A stretch of DNA of 16,369 nucleotides from DATKPE01 sp033854175 (GTDB lineage Bacteria > Bacteroidota > Ignavibacteria > UBA10030 > SZUA-254): positions 1 to 16,369 of the forward strand of contig JAWOKN010000132.1 of assembly GCA_033854175.1 (NCBI GenBank), read 5' to 3'. A program made the position numbers and the translations under genes. Positions 1 to 7,605 of this stretch are shown piece after piece. Numbering within the stretch: the first letter of the stretch is position 1; each line of letters opens with the position of its first letter. The notes under the pieces were generated by a model. That model ran no database searches. It saw only the letters and a program-made list of their open reading frames with translations, and was not told the DNA's origin.

Positions 1-291
1 CATCGTATCCTCCTGAACGAGCGTATCCGGGTTCAGGAGAAGGATAAACTCGCCCCGGCACCTGCCGAGGGCAATATTATTTGCCGCGGCGAAACCGATA
101 TTCCGGGGGCTGACGATACAGTTGACCTCCGGGAACTTCTGCCTCACCATCTCGACGCTCCCGTCATCGGACGCATTATCGACGACAAACACCTCCGCGT
201 CGATCCCCTTCATCGATTCGCGGAGTGCGACAAGGGCGTTTTCCAGAAACGCGCGGACATTATAATTGACGATAATGACCGAAAGGAGCAT
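1..291 (-). CDS. GT2 glycosyltransferase, WbbL-like, N-terminal part (3' end outside window)
   Basis: Ninety-seven codons running from ATG at 291-289 to the left edge. The translation opens MLLSVIIVNYNVRAFLENAL and shows VVDNASDDGS at 36-45, SPRNIGFAAANNIAL at 61-75, and FILLLNPDTLV at 82-92 with the metal-site P-D-T. This is the same GT2 subgroup as the enzyme at 6633-7565, sharing the NxGFAAxNN and LLLNPDT blocks, so the two are paralogues and may add similar sugars. The acceptor half of the domain lies outside the window. The start overlaps the previous stop by one base (TGATG), so it is probably translated by coupling; no separate ribosome site is seen. Confidence 0.92.
   Translation of the reverse strand, partial: MLLSVIIVNYNVRAFLENALVALRESMKGIDAEVFVVDNASDDGSVEMVRQKFPEVNCIVSPRNIGFAAANNIALGRCRGEFILLLNPDTLVQEDTM
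10..39. repeat. Perfect 9-bp inverted repeat with 12-base loop, inside coding sequence
   Basis: CTCCTGAAC at 10-18 pairs perfectly with GTTCAGGAG at 31-39. It lies inside the GT2 coding region over the NPDT metal-site segment. The protein sequence there is conserved, so the repeat may be coincidental codon choice. Confidence 0.35.
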
Positions 292-1010
292 CAGGACAGT
301 GTACCGAAGATCTTTTTCAGTTTAAGCTTCCAGACCATAAAGACCGCCTCGCGGACGATCTTCTTCGACATCTTTGAAACACCCGACCGGCGGTCAAAGA
401 AAATAATCGGGTGCTCGCACACCTTGAAACCCTTGGACCACGCCTTAAAATTCATTTCGATCTGGAACGCGTAGCCGTTGGAATGGATCTGGTTCAGGTC
501 AATCGCCTCAAGGACGGCACGTTTAAAGCACTTAAAGCCCCCCGTGGCATCCTTGACGGGCATGCCGGTAATGATCCTCGTATAGAGGTTCGCCGAATAG
601 CTCAGGAGGAGGCGTCTGATGGGCCAGTTGACAACACGGACCCCGCCGGTATACCTCGAGCCGACCACGAGATCGCACGCATCCATTTTCTTGAGAAAAT
701 TCGGAATCTCATCGGGTGCATGGGAAAAATCGGCATCCATTTCAAACACAAGATCGAAAGTATTGGCGATAGCGTATTTAAATCCCTCGACATAGGCCGT
801 ACCGAGGCCCATCTTCCCTGCCCGGCGGATCAGGTGGATCCTCGGATCGGTCTTGGCCATCCGCTCGACGATATCGCCGGTTTTATCCGGAGAATTATCG
901 TCCACGACCAAAACCTGCAGGTCAGGATCCTGATGAAGAACCTGAGGTAGGAAGGTCTCGATATTATCGGCCTCATTATAGGTCGGTGTCACGACAAGAA
1001 TTTTTGGCAT
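291..1010 (-). CDS. Polyprenol-phosphate-mannose synthase-like GT2 (DPM1 family)
   Basis: A 239-residue cytoplasmic GT-A enzyme. The motifs are those of dolichol/polyprenol phosphate mannosyltransferases: ILVVTPTYNEADNI near the start, VVDDNSPDKTG at 35-45, GKMGLGTAYVEGFKYA at 65-80, MDADFSHAPDEIP at 91-103 with the metal-binding D92-x-D94, VVGSRYTGG, KDATGGFKCF at 153-162 and GYAFQIEM. The family makes polyprenyl-phosphate mannose (or sometimes glucose and similar sugars), a donor for GT-C enzymes acting outside the cytoplasm. It lacks the C-terminal membrane helices found in some bacterial homologues, so it is of the short soluble type. It starts 31 bases after the Wzi-family stop with no strong ribosome site. 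Its TGA overlaps the next gene's ATG (TGATG). Confidence 0.9.
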   Translation of the reverse strand: MPKILVVTPTYNEADNIETFLPQVLHQDPDLQVLVVDDNSPDKTGDIVERMAKTDPRIHLIRRAGKMGLGTAYVEGFKYAIANTFDLVFEMDADFSHAPDEIPNFLKKMDACDLVVGSRYTGGVRVVNWPIRRLLLSYSANLYTRIITGMPVKDATGGFKCFKRAVLEAIDLNQIHSNGYAFQIEMNFKAWSKGFKVCEHPIIFFDRRSGVSKMSKKIVREAVFMVWKLKLKKIFGTLS

Positions 1011-1041
1011 GAAACAGGTATTTTAATGTTCGGTCGATTGA

Positions 1042-2742
1042 TTAATATCCCACCTGGACTTTCAGATAGGCGTAGCGATCATACGTTGTAGTCTGCAGCC
1101 AGGTCACATCGGTTCTCCGGAACTCCACTGCCCCGATGATCATGAGATTCGTAACGGGTTCATAGGCTGCGCGGAGCTGGACGTCGTCACGTATGCTCTT
1201 ATTCCCGGCAAGAAACGGGGCATCGGTGGGATCGGTATCGCGGTGTCCCTGGAGGAGGTTTCCGCCGACATTTTCGATCCCGCTGCTAGTCGTGATGTTG
1301 TCGCCGTGCCGGGTGCGGGTATAGGTGAGCCAGGTCCGGAGCGAATGAGCGGGCCGGTAGCCGAGCTGAAAAAACCACTCGTCGGAATTCGGTGCGAGGT
1401 GGTGGCCCAGACCGATATTATCGTTCGTGAAATCGTTCCCGCTCGTCCGGTTTGAGTAGACGTAGGGTTCAATGTGCGTATACTCGATATCGGCATCGAG
1501 ATCCGGCATGCCGGCGAGACCAGCGGCAAAGAGCCCCCCCTGCCAGCCGAACTCATTACCCCACCACCCGGTTCCGAGCTTGGAAAAATCGATATCGTCG
1601 ATAAGCCAGGTACCATAGAGTTTATAGCCATTCCAGGGGAAAAGCTCCAGATCGAAGCTCAGGAAAGCGTTATCCCTGTCCCTGAGGGAATGCTCAGCCG
1701 ACTTGAAGAATATGACGGGATTCAGGTACGCAAGCTCGGGAGAATAGCGCTGGTAGATAATCATCTCGGCAACGCCGAAATTCAGGAAATTGAAACCCGA
1801 AAACTGCAGCCTGTGGAGTGCGAAATACTTCTGGCTGTTGGCGGGTTCAGACTGGACAAGCCCAGGAAACTGCGCAGAATCCGCGACAATCGACCCATGG
1901 ATAAAGACAAGCCGGAGGGATTTATACTGCGCGTCGAGCTTCAAAAAGTCAAACGCGGGAGCATTATCGGAAAGAAGGAGCCGGTCGGAGTACCCCGTGC
2001 CGATCTGATTATACTCGCGTCCGAACTCCAGATTGACGATGCCGAAATCCGCCTTCAGGTAGGCCTCGGTAAAATCGAAATAGGGTGAGTTGAGGTTATT
2101 GAACTTCACATTTCCACGGAGATGGGGATCAGAGAGTGCGAACGTCTTGTCGCCGTAGAGTGTTCCATCGGTTGCCTGGAGGAAGTAGCCGATTTTATCC
2201 TTAATGGTTCCCCGGACGCGGCCGCCGTGGGTTTCTAATGCGGCGTGCGTCGTACCGTACGTATCCCCATCGACATGGCGGTACTCCGCCGAACCCAGAA
2301 ACTCGACATAGGCGGTAGCATTGGAATCCGCATACATATAGAGATACTTCTGTTTATCGGTCAGGATATCCGTGAAGCCGTCGCGGAAGATGACGGCATC
2401 ATCCTCATGAACGGGATCGATTTCCCTGGCGAACTCGCGCTTGAACTTATCCAGAAAATCCTTCTCAGCGGCGGAGAGTTGATCCTTCTTCGCCTCCGCG
2501 CTCATAAGGAAGTCACCGACCTGTTTTCTTGAAAGCGGGATCATAACATTGCTATAGAGCGGCAGGATCCCCTTGACGCCGAGGCGGTCGAGAAATTCAT
2601 ACACCTGATTACTGACGGGAACATTTTCGACCTGTGCGGAGACCGACGAAACAGCCATGATGAGGCAGACGAGCGGAAGAACCGCGCTCAGGGTAGGTTG
2701 GGGCACCCCTTGCAGGCGACGGAAGATGCGGGGGATGGCCAT
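1042..2742 (-). CDS. Wzi-family outer-membrane capsule assembly protein
   Basis: A 566-residue exported protein. A signal peptide (about 1-36, ending VSSVSA before QVEN) precedes a helical N-terminal region containing VYEFLDRLGVKGIL and IPLSRKQVGDFL. The remainder is rich in alternating aromatic and polar residues, as expected of an outer-membrane beta barrel (for example FFQLGYRPAHSLRTWLTYTR, DVQLRAAYEPVTNL), and ends KVQVGY with a C-terminal aromatic. The gene follows the WbaP-type gene with a one-base TGATG overlap. In E. coli, Wzi is a barrel lectin that anchors capsule; this protein is longer, has an extra helical N-terminal part, and may have a different role in attachment or export. 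Family assignment is from overall pattern and context, not from an exact motif. Confidence 0.75.
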   Translation of the reverse strand: MAIPRIFRRLQGVPQPTLSAVLPLVCLIMAVSSVSAQVENVPVSNQVYEFLDRLGVKGILPLYSNVMIPLSRKQVGDFLMSAEAKKDQLSAAEKDFLDKFKREFAREIDPVHEDDAVIFRDGFTDILTDKQKYLYMYADSNATAYVEFLGSAEYRHVDGDTYGTTHAALETHGGRVRGTIKDKIGYFLQATDGTLYGDKTFALSDPHLRGNVKFNNLNSPYFDFTEAYLKADFGIVNLEFGREYNQIGTGYSDRLLLSDNAPAFDFLKLDAQYKSLRLVFIHGSIVADSAQFPGLVQSEPANSQKYFALHRLQFSGFNFLNFGVAEMIIYQRYSPELAYLNPVIFFKSAEHSLRDRDNAFLSFDLELFPWNGYKLYGTWLIDDIDFSKLGTGWWGNEFGWQGGLFAAGLAGMPDLDADIEYTHIEPYVYSNRTSGNDFTNDNIGLGHHLAPNSDEWFFQLGYRPAHSLRTWLTYTRTRHGDNITTSSGIENVGGNLLQGHRDTDPTDAPFLAGNKSIRDDVQLRAAYEPVTNLMIIGAVEFRRTDVTWLQTTTYDRYAYLKVQVGY

Positions 2743-4148
2743 CAGTGGCCCTTTCCCAAAAACATCACCATCACGGTATTCAGAAGAATTTTCAGATCCA
2801 TTCTGAGCGACATATTCTCGATATAATAAAGGTCATATTCGACCTTGCGTCTCACATCCTCGATAGATTCATCATATTTATGTTTCACCTGGGCCCATCC
2901 GGTAATGCCGGGCCTGACCTTGAGTCTCCGTTTGTAGAGGGGAATTTCCTTCGACAGTTGGGTAACAAAAAACGGCCGTTCCGGGCGGGGTCCGACGAGG
3001 CTCATATCACCGTCGAGGACATTAAAGAACTGGGGAACCTCGTCAAGGCGGAGTTTACGGATGACTTTCCCGACATGCGTGACCCGCGGGTCCTGTTTAT
3101 TCGCCCAGACGGGGCCCGACTGCGATTCGGCGCCTTCGTACATCGAGCGGAACTTGAGCATGCGAAAATGCTTCTCATCCTTCCCTACGCGGTCCTGGGC
3201 GTAAAAAACCGATCCCCGCGAATCAAGTTTTATAGCGATGGCCACCAGAATCCAGACCGGGAGGCCGGCAAGAAGGATAAGGGAGGCGACGGCGATGTCG
3301 ATGATCCGTTTCGCAGCCCGTTCCCAGGGGGGCATAAGCTGGGGCATGATTTCGATCAGCGGGAATCCGTAGATCTGGTTCGTCCGGGCCTGGCCGCTGA
3401 TGATATCGTAAAGATCGGGGACGATCTTCATGCTTACGTCGTGCGAATTGGCCAGCGCGATGACTTTCAGGAGACTATCGTGTTCCGAAGATTCGAGAAC
3501 GATGAGGATATCCCGCACGAGGAACTGTTCGATAAGCTCCGGGAGATGTTTGATGGAGGAGAGAACCGGAACATCCTTATACGCGTGGGTCTTTTTCTCG
3601 GGCGAGACCGGGACAAATCCGACAATCTTATAACCGAGGGCGGGGTAATGCTGAACGGTTTCAAACAGGTCGACGGCCTTCGGGGACCAGCCGACGATGA
3701 AAGCATTCCGGAGGCCGATTCCCGCCTCGAGCAACCGCCGCTGGAACGTATGCTGGAGGAGGCGTCCTCCACCGACAAAAACGATCAGCAGCGTCCAATA
3801 ACCGAGAATAAGGAGCCGGGAATGGACCTGGGAACCGCTCCACCGGTCGTCGGCAAAGATTGCGAAAAAGAGGACAAGCGCGCCGAACGAGGCGGCCTTG
3901 AACAGTGTGGCGATTTCATCAAAGCGGGACTGAGCGTACCAGGAGCGGTAGAGGCCGAACATAAAAAAGACCACGATCCAGTATGCCGAGAGTGCAAACA
4001 TCGGCATCCAGAAGTCCGGTGTGGAAGCCGAAGCAATCAGACCGCTGCGGACGCGGAACCAGTAAAACAATGTCCACGTGAGATCAAGGGTTACAACATC
4101 AATGATAATATTTCGGATCTTTTCAGCCATAGTGTCAGCGCACGACAT
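2742..4148 (-). CDS. Initiating phosphoglycosyltransferase, WbaP/WcaJ family (polyprenyl glycosylphosphotransferase)
   Basis: A 468-residue protein with the full WbaP-type plan. Four N-terminal membrane helices lie at about 13-30, 47-66, 85-99 and 112-127. A CoA-binding-like Rossmann region spans about 148-250, and the re-entrant helix plus catalytic domain about 278-468. Catalytic marks include KRIIDI (280-285), the FYAQDRVGK and MLKFRSM segments, LRLDE with D369/E370, DMSLVGPRPERP at 381-392, and RPGITGWAQV near 412-421. The family transfers a sugar phosphate from a UDP-sugar (often glucose, galactose or a derivative) to undecaprenyl phosphate, the first committed step of repeat-unit assembly. 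ATG at 4148 overlaps the previous gene by 14 bases; ATG at 4130, four bases after the previous stop, is equally possible. No good ribosome site marks either. The stop is part of TGATG with the next gene. Confidence 0.92.
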   Translation of the reverse strand: MSCADTMAEKIRNIIIDVVTLDLTWTLFYWFRVRSGLIASASTPDFWMPMFALSAYWIVVFFMFGLYRSWYAQSRFDEIATLFKAASFGALVLFFAIFADDRWSGSQVHSRLLILGYWTLLIVFVGGGRLLQHTFQRRLLEAGIGLRNAFIVGWSPKAVDLFETVQHYPALGYKIVGFVPVSPEKKTHAYKDVPVLSSIKHLPELIEQFLVRDILIVLESSEHDSLLKVIALANSHDVSMKIVPDLYDIISGQARTNQIYGFPLIEIMPQLMPPWERAAKRIIDIAVASLILLAGLPVWILVAIAIKLDSRGSVFYAQDRVGKDEKHFRMLKFRSMYEGAESQSGPVWANKQDPRVTHVGKVIRKLRLDEVPQFFNVLDGDMSLVGPRPERPFFVTQLSKEIPLYKRRLKVRPGITGWAQVKHKYDESIEDVRRKVEYDLYYIENMSLRMDLKILLNTVMVMFLGKGH

Positions 4149-5286
4149 TCCAGACGGCCTGTTGCCGTTTCAGGATAAATTTAAAAAAACCGGCCAGAAG
4201 TGCGAAATTCATGGCAATAAAATAATACGGGATGCCGAACTTGCCTATTTTCAGTCTCATCCGTTCCATGACAAAACCAAGGAATCCGAGTGTCACGATC
4301 AGCAGAAAGGCGATCAGAACCCCCAGGTAGAAAAAACCGTGACTCCGCAAAACGGCGGAGGTGACAAGAACCAGGAATAAAAGAAAAGGAACCGACCACC
4401 GGATAATTTTATGAGACCAGAGGGCGAAGGCGACGAATCCTTTCCGGGGGGCGAGGAGGTCGCTGATCTCGGTGATCGTGCTGAAATTCGAAGCCGCAAT
4501 TCTCACCTTTCTCTGATATTCCCCGCTGATCGAATTTGTGGCATACTCGTATGCCAGCGCACGCGGTTCATAGACCACGCGGTATCCTCTTCTGACGACT
4601 CTGAGGGGCGTCAGGAAATCATCGGTCACAATTTTGTTCACCGGGAGCTCTTCATAGAGAGATCTCCGGAGGGCGTAGATGCCTCCCGTAGCTCCCAGGA
4701 GCGTGCGGCACCTGCTCTCGCTGCTTTTGATGATGCTTTCATACTTCCAGTAGGTCCATTCGCCGATGCCACCGCTTGTGGAGAGGTCGGACTGCAGCCT
4801 CAGGTCGCCGCACACGGCGCCGATCGTCGGGTCCGAAAAATGCCGGACGAGGTTCAGAAGTGATCCGGCATCATACATGGTGTTCGCGTCGGAAAAAATC
4901 ACAATCTCGCCTGTTGCATGCTGAAGGAGATCGTTGAGAACGGGCCCCTTGCCCCGCCGCCCGGGGAAGAGGAGCGGGTGGAGGTTTGGCAGCCGGGAGT
5001 CCCGGAGAATCCCGTTCGAACCGTCCGTCGATCCGTCCGATCCGATCAGGACCTCAAGTTTTTCAGGCGGATAGTTCAGCGAGGCGATATTCTTCAGCTT
5101 CCCGGGGAGGATTTTTTCCTCATTATAGATCGAGATCACCATGGACACGGCCGGCGCGTATTCACCGGCGCTCTGCGGATCCTTCCTCCGCACAAGGAGT
5201 GATCCGACAAAAACGAGGGCGGGATAGAGCAGATATGTATACACGATCAGCGCAAGGGACGCCCAGAACACGATAACCGGAATCAC
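4135..5286 (-). CDS. Membrane-anchored GT2 glycosyltransferase, processive-synthase-like
   Basis: A 383-residue protein with an N-terminal membrane helix (about 4-31), a GT-A domain, and about two or three C-terminal helices (298-315, 318-338, 352-371). The catalytic signatures are present: VSMVISIYNEE, GSDGSTDGS (D84), FSDANT (D133), GATGGIYALRR, TDDF (D222/D223), and an EYQRKVRIA segment at the place of the QxxRW motif of cellulose/hyaluronan-type synthases, here QRKVR. The layout resembles hyaluronan-synthase-like and poly-GlcNAc-synthase-like GT2 enzymes. In a Wzx/Wzy locus such a protein often acts as a single-addition transferase on the lipid carrier. The missing Trp of QxxRW fits weak or absent processivity, but this is inference. 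I chose GTG at 5286 on the ribosome site. Its end overlaps the next gene by 14 bases if that gene starts at 4148. Confidence 0.86.
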   Translation of the reverse strand: MIPVIVFWASLALIVYTYLLYPALVFVGSLLVRRKDPQSAGEYAPAVSMVISIYNEEKILPGKLKNIASLNYPPEKLEVLIGSDGSTDGSNGILRDSRLPNLHPLLFPGRRGKGPVLNDLLQHATGEIVIFSDANTMYDAGSLLNLVRHFSDPTIGAVCGDLRLQSDLSTSGGIGEWTYWKYESIIKSSESRCRTLLGATGGIYALRRSLYEELPVNKIVTDDFLTPLRVVRRGYRVVYEPRALAYEYATNSISGEYQRKVRIAASNFSTITEISDLLAPRKGFVAFALWSHKIIRWSVPFLLFLVLVTSAVLRSHGFFYLGVLIAFLLIVTLGFLGFVMERMRLKIGKFGIPYYFIAMNFALLAGFFKFILKRQQAVWNVVR

Positions 5287-5414
5287 GTCCAATCACCCCC
5301 CGGAAAAACCGAAGAGAATATGCGCCTGGGACACGCGATCAGGGGATATGCTGATGCGATCAACCGAAAGCGGCCATATTTTTGCCCAAGGGACAACAGT
5401 TTCAGAGGAATCAT
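5283..5414 (-). CDS. Possible 43-residue small ORF or remnant of a gene 3' end
   Basis: The gap between the TuaH-like gene and the next GT2 holds an open frame from ATG at 5414 to TGA at 5285-5283. That TGA overlaps the next gene's GTG start as GTGA. The translation starts MIPLKLLSLGQKYGRFRL and ends SSVFPGGDWT; it is basic and moderately hydrophobic. The frame stays open upstream of the ATG to a TGA at 5465-5463, inside the end of the previous gene. No ribosome site precedes the ATG. I do not recognise the sequence. It could be a small coupled gene, the surviving tail of a deleted gene, or chance. The GTGA junction is the main support. Confidence 0.25.
   Translation of the reverse strand: MIPLKLLSLGQKYGRFRLIASAYPLIACPRRIFSSVFPGGDWT
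5293..5301 (-). promoter_or_regulatory. Shine-Dalgarno site for the membrane GT2, indicating a GTG start
   Basis: GGGGGGTGA on the minus strand lies six bases before GTG at 5286. The alternative TTG at 5292 directly abuts this element, leaving no spacer. The site therefore decides the start in favour of GTG. Confidence 0.6.
5333..5362. repeat. Imperfect 9-bp direct repeat, 21-bp period, in the 5287-5454 gap
   Basis: ACGCGATCA (5333-5341) and ATGCGATCA (5354-5362) differ at one base and start exactly 21 bp apart, about two helical turns. They lie in the small ORF between the TuaH-like gene and the membrane GT2. This spacing could suit a dimeric regulator, but two short copies can arise by chance, and no convincing promoter accompanies them. 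Confidence 0.2.
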
Positions 5415-5454
5415 CTTGTGGCTAAAAATACGAAATTCCGGTGAATGGTGAAAA

Positions 5455-6633
5455 TTATCGGGTCATCGCCCCTTCAGGGGGGCGGTTCTCAATTTCCTCA
5501 ATTACACTCGAGATATTCTCCGTGACGTTCTGCCACGAATATTCCTCCGCTTTTCGGATGCGCAAATCCCTGTAGAGGGAGGGGTCTTCACCGAGAGCAG
5601 TACCGATGAGGCGGATAAATTCATTTTCATCCCCGGCGACGTAGACCAGGGGCTTAAATTTTGCAACCTCCGGGAGATTTGTCGAAACCACGGGGATGCC
5701 AATGGCAAAATATTCGAGCAATTTCAGGGGATTGGCAGCCTCGGTCAGATCATTGACAAGGAACGGAATCAGACCGACCTGCATGCGGCGCAACATTCCG
5801 GGGAGATCTTCATACGGCATTTCACCGAGATATCTGATATTGGGCTGCAAATTCAGGAGCCTGGTGTGAACCGTGGCCTTCCCCACGACAAGGAATTCGG
5901 CGTCCGGGTAAGCCCGCGCTGCGGAGAGCATGAGAGGGAGATCGACCCAGTCGGCTAGCAAACCCACAAATCCGATAACAGGTTTTTGCGGGGTGGCAAC
6001 CCGTCGGAAAGCGGCGGATTCTTCGCTCCTGAAGTGCCCGACATCCACGCCTTGTGGAATCGTGTAGGAATGAACGGTTCGTCCGGAAAATTTATCCCGA
6101 AGGAGGTCCGATGTAAAAAAACATGCGCTTACGCGTGATACGAGGTCGCGCTCGGCTTCCGGGAGCGCCCTGTAAGCCCGGTCGAAGCGGGAGTAGTCAT
6201 CGAGACAGAGGTAATGGGAGGAAGTTTCACCGAGTTTTCCTATCAGTCCGTTGACCCACGGTGTGGCGGTGATGAGGACGGGGCGCGAAAATTTGTGTAC
6301 CTGCATGGCCGTCCGAAGGGATCTCACCAGGGTGCGGGTATTCCAGCCCCGGATGAATTTCAGATCATGAAAAGGGAGGACGGGAGGAGCAAGATGGAAG
6401 ACATTTTCGGATCCCCGCGCCCTCTCCCCCTGACGGCGGAGGAGGAGCATCCGGGCACCCTTCTCGACAAAGCGTCTGAGATCCAGGATATTCAACCGGG
6501 GTTTCCTGTGGGCAAGCGAGCCTATCCAGAGGATGCGGTTATATCTGGCGAGGACCCTCCCCACATGCTGGATCGTCGAAGGGTGACGCCCCCAATCGTC
6601 GCCAAAGATGATGATATCCCTGTTCCTGAGCAC
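5455..6633 (-). CDS. GT4-type glycosyltransferase, TuaH-like
   Basis: A 392-residue GT-B enzyme. The N-terminus IIIFGDDWGRHPSTIQHVGR (residues 7-26) is the hallmark of TuaH-like transferases. The C-terminal half carries PVIGFVGLLADWVDL, a hydrophobic strand FLVVGKA, and NPLKLLEYFAIGIPVV (N301 to about V316), the donor-binding E-containing motif of GT4. It is expected to act in the cytoplasm or at the inner membrane surface on the lipid-linked repeat unit; the donor sugar is unknown. The start is GTG at 6633, which shares one base with the previous stop (TAGTG), and AGGAAAG at 6647-6641 is seven bases upstream. The frame is open for another 106 codons upstream, to 6951, but that region is the previous gene in another frame and its translation is Arg/Pro-rich, so I reject the extension. 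Confidence 0.87.
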   Translation of the reverse strand: MLRNRDIIIFGDDWGRHPSTIQHVGRVLARYNRILWIGSLAHRKPRLNILDLRRFVEKGARMLLLRRQGERARGSENVFHLAPPVLPFHDLKFIRGWNTRTLVRSLRTAMQVHKFSRPVLITATPWVNGLIGKLGETSSHYLCLDDYSRFDRAYRALPEAERDLVSRVSACFFTSDLLRDKFSGRTVHSYTIPQGVDVGHFRSEESAAFRRVATPQKPVIGFVGLLADWVDLPLMLSAARAYPDAEFLVVGKATVHTRLLNLQPNIRYLGEMPYEDLPGMLRRMQVGLIPFLVNDLTEAANPLKLLEYFAIGIPVVSTNLPEVAKFKPLVYVAGDENEFIRLIGTALGEDPSLYRDLRIRKAEEYSWQNVTENISSVIEEIENRPPEGAMTR

Positions 6634-7565
6634 TACCAGTCTTTCCTGTTCAGCAGCAATTTCCAGAAGGTCAAAAAATACGCGTTGGTTTTCAGAAAAT
6701 ATCTCCCATTCATCGTAAGGAGTCCGGCGACGGCGTAGACCGGCACGCGGATCGCGACCTCGACATATTTCAGCGCAAGCATAGAATATAGGCGGAGGCC
6801 GTGGAAATGTTTTCTGATAAAAAGGACCTGGCTGTGGTGCCCCCAGAAAATCAGCCGTTTGTTTTTCGTCCGGGGGCCTCCCCAGTGGTGGACGATCTGG
6901 GCACCGGGATAGAACATAACGGAATATCCCAGCTGCCACGTTCTGTAGCAATATTCGAGCTCCTCGGAATAGAGGAAAAACCGTTCATCCAGCCCGCCCA
7001 GGCGGTCAATGACCTCGCGCCTGATCATGAAATATGCACCGCTGACCCAATCGACCTCTTCGGTCGTGGAATAATCGAACCAGGTCATGTGGTATTTCCC
7101 GAACAGTCGGGATTTCGGGAACACCAGATAGAGGAACGACGCCTCGCAAAAGACATTCCAGGGTGTGGGGAACGACCGTACAGAATGCTGAACCTTCCCG
7201 TCGGCGTAAAAGAGTTTACATCCCACAACTCCGGCCTTCGGGTGTGCGGCCATGAAGGCGACGGTTTTCTGCAGCCCGCCGTCGAGAACCTCGGTATCAG
7301 GATTCAGCAGCAGAACGAAATTCCCCTGTGCAATCTGAATACCCCGGTTATTGGATGCGGCGAATCCGAGGTTGCTCGAGTTGCGGATAACGCGCACTGA
7401 CGGAAAATCGACCGCGAGCATCTCCGACGTACCGTCAGTCGAAGCATTATCGACAACGATAATTTCATAGGAGATATCGCGTGTCTCCCCGAGGACGGAG
7501 CGCAGGCAGGGAACAAGCACATGGCGTTCGTTGGTATTGACAATAATAATGGATAGGTCGATCAT
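6633..7565 (-). CDS. GT2 glycosyltransferase, WbbL/rhamnosyltransferase-like
   Basis: A 310-residue GT-A fold enzyme. N-terminal LSIIIVNTNE leads to VVDNASTDGT at about 37-46 (nucleotide binding). NSSNLGFAASNNRG then FVLLLNPDTEV (N88-P-D-T) gives the DxD-like metal site, and VSGAYFMIRREV with GGLDERFFLYSEELEYCYR gives the acceptor side and catalytic acidic cluster. This set is typical of WbbL-like enzymes, many of which transfer rhamnose from dTDP-rhamnose, which fits the rfbB gene at the head of the locus. The donor is still an inference. ATG at 7565 is chosen because the family starts here. The frame is open upstream to a TTG at 7658, but that part overlaps the GT-C gene and looks like a shadow. 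The stop overlaps the next start as TAGTG. Confidence 0.88.
   Translation of the reverse strand: MIDLSIIIVNTNERHVLVPCLRSVLGETRDISYEIIVVDNASTDGTSEMLAVDFPSVRVIRNSSNLGFAASNNRGIQIAQGNFVLLLNPDTEVLDGGLQKTVAFMAAHPKAGVVGCKLFYADGKVQHSVRSFPTPWNVFCEASFLYLVFPKSRLFGKYHMTWFDYSTTEEVDWVSGAYFMIRREVIDRLGGLDERFFLYSEELEYCYRTWQLGYSVMFYPGAQIVHHWGGPRTKNKRLIFWGHHSQVLFIRKHFHGLRLYSMLALKYVEVAIRVPVYAVAGLLTMNGRYFLKTNAYFLTFWKLLLNRKDW
6641..6647 (-). promoter_or_regulatory. Shine-Dalgarno site that fixes the GTG start of the TuaH-like gene
   Basis: AGGAAAG on the minus strand, seven bases before GTG at 6633. It lies inside the end of the preceding GT2 gene. Together with the TAGTG junction it decides the start in favour of GTG over the long upstream extension. 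Confidence 0.6.
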
Positions 7566-7605
7566 ACGCAGATGACTTTCAGAATAACTCCGCCAAGAGT
7601 CGATC

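Noticed and set aside
1474..2088. Plus-strand frame of 204 codons within the Wzi-family gene
   Set aside because: It is an antisense shadow of a complete gene with a signal peptide and barrel pattern. No ribosome site or known motif supports it.
2745..4178. Plus-strand open frame of 477 codons antisense to the WbaP-type gene
   Set aside because: It mirrors the strongly supported WbaP-type gene, and its translation is rich in Asp, Arg and Gly with no fold-like pattern. Long antisense frames are expected opposite genes with biased codons.
5296..5312. Possible terminator hairpin near the CGGAAAAACCG sequence
   Set aside because: The stem is only three base pairs and no T-run follows in the reading direction.
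5415..5454. Promoter-like TTCACC and TATTTT boxes, 16 bases apart, after the TuaH-like gene
   Set aside because: Only four of six bases match in each box, the sequence is AT-rich by nature, and no conserved element confirms it.
6634..6951. N-terminal extension of the TuaH-like gene by 106 codons
   Set aside because: The extension overlaps the end of the WbbL-like gene in another frame and is Arg/Pro-rich. The GTG at 6633 has a good ribosome site, a TAGTG junction, and gives the expected family N-terminus.
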